From assembly GCF_000172155.1 (NCBI RefSeq), contig NZ_ABIZ01000001.1, positions 1,674,001 through 1,738,000 of the forward strand: a stretch of DNA of 64,000 nt, read 5' to 3'. Shown here piece after piece: positions 6,226 through 14,236 of this stretch (its first letter is position 1; the number at the start of each line of letters is the position of its first letter). The translations under genes were made by a program, and so were the position numbers. The notes beneath the pieces are model-generated. The model worked only from the letters and a program-made list of their open reading frames with translations. It searched no databases and was not told the origin of the DNA. The stretch is from Verrucomicrobium spinosum DSM 4136 = JCM 18804. Lineage in GTDB: Bacteria; Verrucomicrobiota; Verrucomicrobiia; Verrucomicrobiales; Verrucomicrobiaceae.

Positions 6226-8598
6226 ATGTCCGCATCTCCAGTGTCTGATAGCCTCCCAGCTCCGTCGCCTGCAGATCCAGTGAAGATCGATCTTCAGTTT
6301 GAAGACAACAAGTTGGGGCTTCTTGAGGCCGCCGTAGCTCATTTGAGCGATATGGTCTTAGTCACGGAAGCTGACCCCATCGAAGAGCCGGGACCCCGCA
6401 TCGTATTTGCAAATGACGCATTTCTGCGACGCACCGGTTACACTGCTTCCGAGGTTTTGGGGCGTAGCCCTCGCTTCTTGCAGGGGCCGTCAACCTCAAG
6501 GGAGGCACTGGACCAACTGCGGGCAGGTCTAGTGGCCCGTCAACTCGTACGTGTAGAACTCCTCAACTATACAAAGTCGGGAGATGAATTCTGGCTGGAG
6601 ATTGAGGTCGTTCCGGTATTGAATGCTTCCGGCTCCTGCACCCATTTTGTCGCCATTGAGAGGGACATCACTGGCAGGAAACTTTCTGAACAACGACAAG
6701 ATGAATCGGAGGCCCAAATGCGGCGCACAGCCGATCTGCTCACGGCCGTCGTTGAATCGACACCAGATGCATTGTTCGTGAAGGACGTGCAGGGCCGGTA
6801 TCTCTTGTTCAACGAAGGCGCTGCCAGGGTGGTGGGTAAACGATCTGAAGAAGTGGTCGGGCACGATGACTCCGCACTCTTCGGTCCAAGTGACGTGGAG
6901 GTGATCCGGCGACACGACCGGCAGGTGATGGCTACGGGAGAAACGACCACCAGCGAGGAAATGCTCACCTCCGCAGGTGTCACCCGAACCTTCCTGGCCA
7001 CCAAATCCCCTTACCGTGACAGCGGCGGAGAAATTGTTGGCATCGTCGGGATCTCCCGGGACATCACGGAACGAAAACTGGCGGAAGAGAAGCTTCGTGA
7101 GCAGGCGACACTTTTGGACAAGGCCAAGGATGCCATTCTGGTGCGGGACCTCCATCACAAGTTGCTCTATTGGAACCGGGGGGCGGAAAGGATATACGGC
7201 TGGCAGGCAGATGAAGTTCTCGGTGCTTCTGTAAAGGAGCTGCTTTATGATGATCCGGCGGCCTTCGAAGCGGCAACGGCGGAAACGCTCGTCAAAGGGG
7301 AGTGGGCGGGAGAATTGTCACAACGACAAAAGTCGGGAAAGATATTGGATATGAACTGCCACTGGACCTTGGTGCGGGACGACGCCGGCCAGCCTAAATC
7401 CATACTGGCGATCAATACAGACTCCACGGATCGCAAAAAGCTGGAGAAGCAATTTCTGAGAGCACAGCGGATGGAGAGCATAGGCACTCTGGCGGGCGGG
7501 ATTGCCCATGACCTGAACAACGTGCTGACCCCAATCGTGATGTCCATAACATTGCTTAGGGCCGGCGAAACGTCGGAAGAAAAGCTGGCTGTTTTGGACA
7601 TGGTGGAGAAGAGTGCCAATCGCGGTGCTCAACTGATCAAGCAGGTGCTTACCTTTGCGCGGGGAGTGGAAAGCCGCACTGTGGTGGTCCAGTTGCGTCT
7701 CCTGCTGTATGAAGTAGAGAAGATCTGCAGCGAGACTTTCTTGAAGAGCATTCAGATCCGCGTCAAATCGGCCCCTGATCTCTGGCCTGTGTTGGGAGAC
7801 CCTACCCAGCTCCACCAAGTTTTGCTCAATCTGTGTGTAAATGCCCGTGATGCCATGCATCACGGTGGAACGTTGACTCTGCAAGCTGACAACGTGGTGC
7901 TTGATGAACACTATGCGGCCACGAGTGTGGAGGCAAAGCCTGGTCCTTATGTCGTGCTGCAGGTTTCAGATACTGGCGCAGGCATGAGTCCCGAGGTCAT
8001 CGATCGAATATTTGAGCCGTTTTTTACAACCAAGGAGACTGGCAAAGGTACGGGCCTGGGGTTGTCAACCACGTTGGCGATCGTGAAAAGCCACGGCGGA
8101 TTCCTCAAGGTCCACAGCGAAAGAGACGTGGGGACGCGGTTCCAGGTTTACCTTCCCGCCCAAACGGATGCCAGGATGGCGCTGAGCGAAAACATCACGA
8201 CGGATTTGCCCAGGGGGAATGGGGAGCTGGTCCTGGTGGTGGACGATGAAGCCTCGGTTCGTGAGATCACCCAACAGACCCTTGAGGCATTCGGCTACAA
8301 GGTCTTGCTCGCATGCGATGGAGCCGAGGCCACCGCAACCTATGCTCTGCATCGCCATGAGATCGATGTCGTGCTCGCTGACATGATGATGCCTTTGATG
8401 GACGGGCCAACGATGATTCAGGTGCTTGTACGCATCAATCCTAAAGTCAAAGTGCTTGCTGCCAGCGGACTCAATGCTGACGGCATGGTGGCACGTGCGT
8501 CAAACGCAGGGGCTCGTGATTTCCTGCCCAAGCCGTACACCGCGGGAGCGCTTCTCCGAGCGCTCCGGCAGATTATCGATGGCACTCCCTCCGGATAG
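6226..8598 (+). CDS. Hybrid sensor histidine kinase (PAS-PAS-PAS-HisKA-HATPase-REC)
   Basis: From ATG 6226 the protein has 790 residues; in-frame starts at 6163 (GTG) and 6178 (ATG) are also possible and no ribosome binding site decides. There is no membrane segment, so it should be cytosolic. In numbering from 6226: PAS1 at about 30-152 has the LOV-like GRSPRFLQ (79-86); PAS2 is at about 168-283 and PAS3 at about 290-405. HisKA has its phosphoacceptor at H428 (GGIAHDLNNV). The ATPase has an N-box asparagine N539 (NLCVNARDAM), DTGAGM and GKGTGLGLS. The C-terminal receiver has LVVDDE, phosphoacceptor D719 (VVLADMMMP) and the KP lysine. The PAS1 position that holds the flavin-linking cysteine in LOV photoreceptors is proline. 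No partner regulator gene is adjacent. Confidence 0.93.
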   Translation: MSASPVSDSLPAPSPADPVKIDLQFEDNKLGLLEAAVAHLSDMVLVTEADPIEEPGPRIVFANDAFLRRTGYTASEVLGRSPRFLQGPSTSREALDQLRAGLVARQLVRVELLNYTKSGDEFWLEIEVVPVLNASGSCTHFVAIERDITGRKLSEQRQDESEAQMRRTADLLTAVVESTPDALFVKDVQGRYLLFNEGAARVVGKRSEEVVGHDDSALFGPSDVEVIRRHDRQVMATGETTTSEEMLTSAGVTRTFLATKSPYRDSGGEIVGIVGISRDITERKLAEEKLREQATLLDKAKDAILVRDLHHKLLYWNRGAERIYGWQADEVLGASVKELLYDDPAAFEAATAETLVKGEWAGELSQRQKSGKILDMNCHWTLVRDDAGQPKSILAINTDSTDRKKLEKQFLRAQRMESIGTLAGGIAHDLNNVLTPIVMSITLLRAGETSEEKLAVLDMVEKSANRGAQLIKQVLTFARGVESRTVVVQLRLLLYEVEKICSETFLKSIQIRVKSAPDLWPVLGDPTQLHQVLLNLCVNARDAMHHGGTLTLQADNVVLDEHYAATSVEAKPGPYVVLQVSDTGAGMSPEVIDRIFEPFFTTKETGKGTGLGLSTTLAIVKSHGGFLKVHSERDVGTRFQVYLPAQTDARMALSENITTDLPRGNGELVLVVDDEASVREITQQTLEAFGYKVLLACDGAEATATYALHRHEIDVVLADMMMPLMDGPTMIQVLVRINPKVKVLAASGLNADGMVARASNAGARDFLPKPYTAGALLRALRQIIDGTPSG

Positions 8599-8893
8599 GA
8601 GGGCGGGAAGGAGCTGCTTTCTTCGGCATGCTTTTCCACCGGACGACGTTCCAGTTCGTTTGGTTTGCCCCGCGCAAACTCCATGACGTTTTCAAACAAA
8701 ACTCTGCGGAACCTGTAGATTTGCCAAACGAGTTCTTTGCAGCTGTCTCCTTGCCTCCATCCTTCGGCACCGTGTTTCAGGGTATTCCCTATTGCACCCA
8801 TTCCAGCTTCTTCTTCCCCTGAGCGAAGATACTGAACGAAATCTTGCAGTAGTAGGGGGTGTGATCTTCAAGGAAGGGGGCAGATAACATGGA
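8599..8893. other. Intergenic gap between the convergent kinase and GspE-like genes
   Basis: 295 bp between convergent genes. I see no clear terminator hairpin and no conserved frame. Confidence 0.4.
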
Positions 8894-10180
8894 CTACGGT
8901 CTGAGGGCGAGGCCTCCAGTGGTACGGCGCACTTCGGCTGCCAGAATCCGCACTTCGGCAAAGCTCGTCAGTCCAGCAGAGGCCTTGGCCAGGGCATCGC
9001 TCAGTAGCGGTTGCATGCCTTGCGCCATCGCATGCCTGGTTAGCTGGAGATCATCCGCGCCGCGCAAGATCATCTCCCTGGCTTCCGCATCAATGCGCCA
9101 GACTTCGAAGATGCCCAGCCTCCCCTGGTAGCCCGTGCCACCGCATGCATCACAACCCACACTGGAGAAGATTTGTTCCGGAACTGGGAGCCCGAGCTCT
9201 CCATACCAGTGGGCAGCTTCGTCTCCGGGGGGGCCTCCCGAACGGCATTTTGTGCACAGCCGCCTCACCAGTCTCTGTGAGACACACAGCTCAATGGCCG
9301 CTGCCACTTCCCAGAGCTGCAGCCCGTAGTTGCGCAGGGTGGTGACGGCTCCAACGGCATCGCGGGCATGAAGGGTGGAAAGCAAAGTTTGCCCGCTCCC
9401 TGCGGCGGTGATTGCCACATGGGCGCTTTCGGAATCACGTATCTCCCCCACCAGCAGATAGTCGGGATCGAGACGCAACATCGCCCGCATGGCTTCTGGG
9501 AAAGTCATGCCACGTTTCACATGCACTTCAATCTGGGTGATGCCGTCCAGATTGCACTCGACTGGATCCTCCACGGTCACGATGCTGCGGGGTTCCTTCT
9601 GCAATTCGTGCAGCAAGGCGTAGAGAGTGGAGGTCTTTCCAGTTCCCACCGGACCACACACCAGCAGCATCCCCTGCATGCCTTCGAGCCAGGTCCGCAG
9701 ATGGCGTTGGTCCTCCTCCTTCATTCCCAAATCATCCAGCCGCAGCAGGGGGCGCTGTGTGTCCAGAAGGCGGATGCCGATCATCTCACCATTGACCGTA
9801 GGTGCAACAGTAGTCCTCAACTCCAGCACGGTGCCTCCAGCAGCCATCCGGCAGTGACCGTGTTCGGGCGTTGCGATGGCGGTTGCATTGATCTGTGACT
9901 GGATCTTGAAATAGGCGACCAACCGATGGCCGGAAAAATTTGGGACCTCCGCCACATCATGCAGCACACCGTCGATGCGGAATCGAATTCTTGTCTGTTC
10001 AGAGGCAGGCTCAATATGCACATCCGAGGCTCTCCATTGAACCGCATCCGCGAGAAGTGCGGTGGCGCGTTCCTGCGTGCGGGGTTCGTCAGCGACTGGC
10101 GGATGACTGCCAAGATAGGCGTGATACTGGGGTGCCAGTCTCGGTTCCACTGGCCGGGGGTTGGGCAGGAACGATATCAT
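8894..10180 (-). CDS. GspE/PulE/PilB-family secretion ATPase (solitary, short N-terminus)
   Basis: A 428-residue cytosolic hexameric ATPase of the type II secretion/type IV pilus family. In order: N2 domain from about 35 with ASDVHIEP and RIRFRIDGVLHDV; Walker A GPVGTGKT (176-183); Asp-box TVEDPVE; Walker B LLVGEIRD (242-249); His-box STLHARDA (268-275); and a tetracysteine zinc site (C309, C312, C343, C346). It lacks the N1/MshEN domain of full-length GspE and PilB (usually 500-570 residues), so it may be a minor or variant assembly ATPase. No pilin, GspF/PilC or secretin gene is nearby, so its machine must be encoded elsewhere. Confidence 0.93.
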   Translation of the reverse strand: MISFLPNPRPVEPRLAPQYHAYLGSHPPVADEPRTQERATALLADAVQWRASDVHIEPASEQTRIRFRIDGVLHDVAEVPNFSGHRLVAYFKIQSQINATAIATPEHGHCRMAAGGTVLELRTTVAPTVNGEMIGIRLLDTQRPLLRLDDLGMKEEDQRHLRTWLEGMQGMLLVCGPVGTGKTSTLYALLHELQKEPRSIVTVEDPVECNLDGITQIEVHVKRGMTFPEAMRAMLRLDPDYLLVGEIRDSESAHVAITAAGSGQTLLSTLHARDAVGAVTTLRNYGLQLWEVAAAIELCVSQRLVRRLCTKCRSGGPPGDEAAHWYGELGLPVPEQIFSSVGCDACGGTGYQGRLGIFEVWRIDAEAREMILRGADDLQLTRHAMAQGMQPLLSDALAKASAGLTSFAEVRILAAEVRRTTGGLALRP

Positions 10181-10340
10181 GGTGCTGATATTTTCCGCTG
10201 GCCGCTGCTTGCAGGCAAATCAATTTTGATGACCAAGCCATGAGCGTGCATTTCCGGCTGCCAAGAGTGAGTCGGGCATGCTCCGGTATGAATTGAGAGG
10301 AGGGTCGGCCCGGCCTCATCGAACCTGCCAACGAGGAGCA

Positions 10341-10440
10341 TCCCTGAATGACGCCGGGCCTGCAGCCCTCAACATCTAGAACCAACGCCAACCTTGGGCG
10401 TTGCCCAAGGCTGCCATCACTCCGGGCCTTCAGCCCTCAG
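10341..10440. repeat. Dispersed palindromic repeat, family 2, copy 1
   Basis: About 100 bp beginning CCCTGAATGACGCCGGGC, with the palindrome CCTTGGGC/GTT/GCCCAAGG at 10392-10410 and a terminal GGGCCTTCAGCCC. It matches 10811-10910 closely. Confidence 0.75.
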
Positions 10441-10810
10441 CTCCGTTTGCTAAAGTGAGATGATCGACCTCGCCAGCTTTCCCTGATGGCATTGGTCTAA
10501 TAGCGCGACTCCAGCGCTGTGGCGGGTGTGGGGTGTAGTCCGACGGTCCCCGTCGGTAGTGGGAGCGGAGGGGAATGCGTTGGATTGCGGAAAGGTGCCA
10601 GGCCGCGCGCGGCGTCAGGGGGCGGTTCAACACGGCCAGCGCTCAACGTCCCTGGGTTGTAGGGCGACCGCTTCGGTTGCCGGCCCAGGAGATTTTCGCG
10701 GCATGCCGTTGGCTCTCAGTGTAGCGCGGAATGGGGTGCTGGATTGCGGATGTTTGTTGTTGCCCGGGGAGCCTGAAGGCCTTGCCTCATCAAGCCGGCT
10801 CACGACGAGC

Positions 10811-10910
10811 CCCCCTGAATGACGCCGGGCTTTCAGCCCTCAACATCTAGAACCAACTCCAACCTTGGGCGTTGCCCCAGGCTGGTATCACGCCGGGCTT
10901 TCAGCCCTCA
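10811..10910. repeat. Dispersed palindromic repeat, family 2, copy 2
   Basis: Near-copy of 10341-10440: same AACATCTAGAACCAAC block, CCTTGGGCGTTGCCC palindrome and GGGCTTTCAGCCC end, with a few substitutions. It is followed at once by the second copy of repeat family 1. Confidence 0.75.
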
Positions 10911-10914
10911 TCTC

Positions 10915-11127
10915 ATCTCATCGGCAAATGGGCGACCATCCGCCCCGCCACCTTTTCCCTGACCGCCTAAAGGCGGAACTCCAACGCTGCTTCGAACGCC
11001 GTTGCGTATTTTGGGTGCGCATTGCTCCTGGCGATGTGAAATCTCGAACCGCGAGAGGGACGTGCCCACTCCCCTTGACATCCGCGGCGTGGTTGGAGTT
11101 CCGTCCCGCATTGCGGGACGGGTCAAT
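10915..11127. repeat. Dispersed palindromic repeat, family 1, copy B
   Basis: Counterpart of 5380-5594, with the palindromes CCGCCTAAAGGCGG at 10963-10976 and the CCGTCCCGC/GCGGGACGG pair at 11101-11121. The two copies are in the same orientation about 5.5 kb apart. Confidence 0.75.
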
Positions 11128-11217
11128 CGACATCGTGCCCAAGACGTGCATCATCATCCCTGAGTGACTCCGAACCTTCAGTCCTCAGCCCATCGGCAAA
11201 CGGGCGACCAACAGTGC

Positions 11218-11304
11218 CGCGCCCCGCGCCCCGCGCCCCGCGCCGCCCACTGCCCACTGCCCACTGCCCACTGCCCACTGACGCACCGACGCACCGACGC
11301 ACCG
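11218..11304. repeat. Cluster of three adjacent microsatellites
   Basis: Three short tandem arrays abut one another: GC-rich CCCCGCG-type units (about 11218-11244), five perfect copies of GCCCACT (11245-11279), and three copies of ACGCACCG (11281-11304). They end 13 bp before the stop of the adaptor gene, so they lie in its 3' untranslated region. Confidence 0.88.
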
Positions 11305-11317
11305 ACCCCAGCAGCCC

Positions 11318-12166
11318 TCACAGCCCGGGCACCAGGAGCGTCCCGGGGATGCCGCTGCGGATTTTTTGGTCCGGATTGTTGAAGAGAAGATGGACCTCGG
11401 AGAGGCCGGTGGCGGCGTCCACGGTGGGGGAAATGAAGCGGATGGCACCCTCGAGGAGGGTGCCGTCGGAGGAGTCGAGTGCGAGCTTGAGCTTCTGGCC
11501 CAGCCGGAGAGGTTCGGTGAGGCGGGCCGGCATGTGGACGCGGGCGATGAGCTGGGAGAGGTCCACGATCTTTGCCACGTAGTCAGGAGTGTCGGCCCGG
11601 CGTGCTTCCACGGCCTCGCCAGCATCGCGGGTGATCTCGGTGACGATGCCGTCGATGGGGCTGCGCAGGATGCGCTGCTCGAACTGGGCGCGAATGGTCG
11701 CGGCCTGGTGCTTCAGGTTCTCGCTTTCTTCTTGAGCGGCTTTGTACTGGCCCTCGGCGACGGCCACGGTGGCCTTGGCCTTGTCCCACTCCGCCTGATT
11801 GGTGCTGCCGCTGTTCCTGAGAGTCTCCAGGATGGTGAGGCGCTGTTTGGAGATCTGGTACTCCGCCTCGGCGGACTTGAGCCGTCCTTCATTGAGGGCT
11901 TGGGCCTCTGCCTGGGCAAGTTGGGCCTCGATCACCGTCGCGTTCAGCCGGAGGATTTCCTGGCCCTTCTTCACCTTGTCGCCGGGTTTCACCAGGATCG
12001 TGCTGACCACGCCGCTCTCGGCAGAGGCCAGGTTGATCTCATGGATGGGGCGCAGGAAGGTGAGCACCTGGCTGTCTGCTGCCTGGGTGCCTCCCGCCGC
12101 CATCGCAATGAGGCTGAGCGCAACCGCGATCAAGGCGGGACCTGGAGTTTGAGTGAAGGATTTCAT
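11318..12166 (-). CDS. Periplasmic adaptor / membrane fusion protein (HlyD/RND-MFP family)
   Basis: A 282-residue protein with a cleavable signal peptide (hydrophobic run about 10-25, likely cut after GGTQA). The barrel-sandwich (lipoyl-like) half-motifs are SAESGVVSTILVKPGDKVKKGQEIL and, after a coiled-coil hairpin of about 90 residues rich in Ala/Glu/Gln, RSPIDGIVTEI. A beta-barrel domain follows (VHMPARLTEPLRLGQKLKL). Such adaptors bridge inner-membrane pumps and TolC-type ducts. The start ATG overlaps the TGA stop of the SecA-like gene by 4 bp (ATGA), so the two are translationally coupled. I infer that it serves the export of the giant protein encoded divergently, not small-molecule efflux, because no RND or ABC pump is nearby. 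Confidence 0.88.
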   Translation of the reverse strand: MKSFTQTPGPALIAVALSLIAMAAGGTQAADSQVLTFLRPIHEINLASAESGVVSTILVKPGDKVKKGQEILRLNATVIEAQLAQAEAQALNEGRLKSAEAEYQISKQRLTILETLRNSGSTNQAEWDKAKATVAVAEGQYKAAQEESENLKHQAATIRAQFEQRILRSPIDGIVTEITRDAGEAVEARRADTPDYVAKIVDLSQLIARVHMPARLTEPLRLGQKLKLALDSSDGTLLEGAIRFISPTVDAATGLSEVHLLFNNPDQKIRSGIPGTLLVPGL

Positions 12167-14013
12167 GCGAGGCTTTTGCGGGTCTGGTCCATCCAGCGGT
12201 CACGCTGTTCCATCTGGATGCGCTGGGCGTAGCGGAGCTTTTGCACGCGGGTTTGCAGTGTGGAGAATAGGCGGGCGGTGGCGTCTGGCAAACGTCCGTC
12301 AGGATCGGCGGCCATGCGGGCGAGTTGTTTCCCTGTATCGGGGGCGAACTGTTCCATGAGATTGTCTTCGGCACTGAGGAAGAAGAGGGAGGTGCCGGGC
12401 TGGCCCTGGCGGGCGCACCGGCCCGCGAGCTGGCGGTCCACGCGGAGGGACTCGCTGCGCTCGACGCCGATGACGTGCAGGCCACCCAGGGCGAGGGCCT
12501 CTGGTGGCAGGGAGATATGGGTGCCGCGGCCGGCCATGTTCGTGGCCACCACCACGCTGCCCGGCTGCCCGGCCTGGGCGATGATGTCGTTCTCCTCGGA
12601 GTCCTGGCGGGCATTGAGCACGCGGTGGGGCACTCCGATGCCGGTGAGGATGGCGGCAAGATCCTCACTGATCTTGATGGTGCGGGTGCCCACCAGCACG
12701 GGTTGCTGGGTGAGCCAGCGCTGTTTCACCTCCGCCGCCACGGCCTGGAGCATGGTCTCCCGGCTGCGGTACACGCGATCTGGCAGGGACAGGCGGCGGC
12801 TGGGCTTGTTGGGCTCGATCGGGCGCACCGGGAGCTGGAAGAAGTGGTGGAACTCCTTGCGGCTCTCCGACCCGGTCCCGGTGAGGCCGGAGAGGCTGTC
12901 ATAGAGGCGGAAGTAGCGCTGGCGGGTGATGCTGGCGGCGGTGTGGCTCTCGGGCGGGATGTCCACGCCCTCCTTGGCGGCCACTGCCTGGTGCAGGCCC
13001 TGCTGCCAGGAGCGCTCCTCGTGGGCGCGCCCGGTGAACTCATCCACGATCACCACCTTGCCCTCCTGGAGGATGTAGTGCTCCCCATGGTGAAAGGCGT
13101 GGTGGGCATTCAGTGCATTCGTCAGGTACTGGTGCCACGGCCGCACGAGCGCGTCCCAGGGAATGCCCGGGCGCTGGTTGGCGGCGGCACGTCCCTCCTC
13201 GGTGAGGCGGGCATTGCGTCCCCGCGCATCGAGGATGAAGTCGTGGCCTTCCTGCAGGCTCTGCGCCGCCTCATGGGCGGTGAGGTAGGCCTCGGGCACC
13301 GTGCGCTCGGTGGACGGCTGGGCGATGACGAGCGGAGAGGCCGCCTCATCAATGAGCACGCTGTCGATCTCATCCACAATGGCGCTGGCCAGAGAGCGCT
13401 GCACCACCTCTGCCTCCGGGTGCTCCCGGCCCGTGAGGAGATTGCGCAGCCGGAAGCTGGGCCCATGTTGGGCGTGCTTCAGCAGGGCCAGTTGGTCGCG
13501 CAGGTAGTCGAAGCCAAAGTCGTACCCCGTGCCGTAGGTGATGTCGCACTGGTAGGCGGCGCGCTTCTCCGCGTGGCTCTGCTCCTGCTTCAAGTACCCT
13601 ACAGTGAGGCCCAGCCGGGCCGCAATGGGGGTGGCGAATTCAAAGTCGCGCTCCGAGAGGTAGGCGTTCACCGTGGCCACGTGGACGCCCCGCTTTGGCA
13701 GGGCCCGCAGGCATGCCGCCAGGGCGGTGATGAGGGTCTTGCCCTCCCCAGTGGCCACCTCGGTGATGGCGGGCTCCAGCAGGGCAATGATCGCCCTCGT
13801 CTGGCAGGGGTAGGCGCGCAGGCCACCCGCGCGAAAGGCGGCCTCTTTCACCACCGCCAGTGCTTCCGGCAGGATCCGCTCCAGAGTGGTGAGCTGTCTC
13901 AGCAGGTCAAAGCTCCACTGGCACCATTGCCCCTGGAGCGCCTCGTCCGAAAGCTGGGAGACGGCTTTTTCCCGGGCCAGGGATTGTTTAAGGATACGCT
14001 CAAGAGCTGACAT
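12163..14013 (-). CDS. SecA-like accessory ATPase lacking the C-terminal half of SecA
   Basis: A 616-residue SecA homologue. Visible parts: ALAVVKEAAFRAGGLRAYPCQ region, Walker A ATGEGKT (87-93), TVNAYLSERD, ITYGTGYDFGFDYLRDQ, Walker B DEIDSVLIDEA (214-224), a preprotein cross-linking-like segment (about 225-370), SLSGLTGTG, VATNMAGRGTHI (489-500) and GRCARQGQPGTS. Housekeeping SecA is about 850-1000 residues; this one stops within the first scaffold helix, so the two-helix finger, wing domain and zinc tail are missing. Two conserved motifs differ: GRGTD is GRGTH, and GRSGRQGD is GRCARQGQ. Nucleotide-binding residues are intact. It is coupled to the adaptor gene and divergent from the giant gene, which suggests a dedicated translocation role; this is inference. 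Confidence 0.9.
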   Translation of the reverse strand: MSALERILKQSLAREKAVSQLSDEALQGQWCQWSFDLLRQLTTLERILPEALAVVKEAAFRAGGLRAYPCQTRAIIALLEPAITEVATGEGKTLITALAACLRALPKRGVHVATVNAYLSERDFEFATPIAARLGLTVGYLKQEQSHAEKRAAYQCDITYGTGYDFGFDYLRDQLALLKHAQHGPSFRLRNLLTGREHPEAEVVQRSLASAIVDEIDSVLIDEAASPLVIAQPSTERTVPEAYLTAHEAAQSLQEGHDFILDARGRNARLTEEGRAAANQRPGIPWDALVRPWHQYLTNALNAHHAFHHGEHYILQEGKVVIVDEFTGRAHEERSWQQGLHQAVAAKEGVDIPPESHTAASITRQRYFRLYDSLSGLTGTGSESRKEFHHFFQLPVRPIEPNKPSRRLSLPDRVYRSRETMLQAVAAEVKQRWLTQQPVLVGTRTIKISEDLAAILTGIGVPHRVLNARQDSEENDIIAQAGQPGSVVVATNMAGRGTHISLPPEALALGGLHVIGVERSESLRVDRQLAGRCARQGQPGTSLFFLSAEDNLMEQFAPDTGKQLARMAADPDGRLPDATARLFSTLQTRVQKLRYAQRIQMEQRDRWMDQTRKSLA

Positions 14014-14236
14014 GGGCGACTACCATGGCCTGATGTTTGCTTGGAGAAATTAGAATCGATGCGAACCAGCCGCAGGGCAGGTCTCTATAAAGGGTGCCAC
14101 CACCTATCGCTAGGACAATGGCGGTTCAAATGGAGCAAGGGTAAGGCTAAAGGTGTATGAATAATTTGCATCCGTAAATATTAATAACTTGACGCAGAAA
14201 CTATAATAACTAGCATTGGCCCATTTTTAAACGGCC
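14014..14236. promoter_or_regulatory. Divergent promoter region between the SecA-like and giant genes
   Basis: The 223-bp gap becomes markedly AT-rich near the giant gene. TTGACG (14189-14194) and TAGCAT (14211-14216) are 16 bp apart; a perfect TATAAT (14202-14207) lies only 7 bp after TTGACG. Either could form the rightward promoter. No Shine-Dalgarno sequence precedes the ATG at 14237. Confidence 0.45.

Larger units (their letters stand above)
10181..11317. other. Repeat-mosaic intergenic region
   Basis: About 1.1 kb with no supported gene. It is composed of family 1 and family 2 palindromic repeats, other degenerate repeated text (for example TTGGATTGCGG-like pieces near 10580 and 10740), and the microsatellite cluster. 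Short frames here translate repeat sequence, not conserved proteins. Confidence 0.6.

Noticed and set aside
10526-10822. A 98-residue frame in the repeat mosaic
   Set aside because: Its text comes from degenerate dispersed repeats and shows no conserved protein pattern or ribosome binding site.
12325-14010. A 561-residue plus-strand frame opposite the SecA-like gene
   Set aside because: The minus strand carries unmistakable SecA motifs across the same span; the plus frame is an antisense shadow.
11318-14013. The adaptor plus SecA-like pair considered as a multidrug efflux operon with housekeeping secA
   Set aside because: No RND or ABC pump is present, and the SecA-like protein lacks the C-terminal half of housekeeping SecA.
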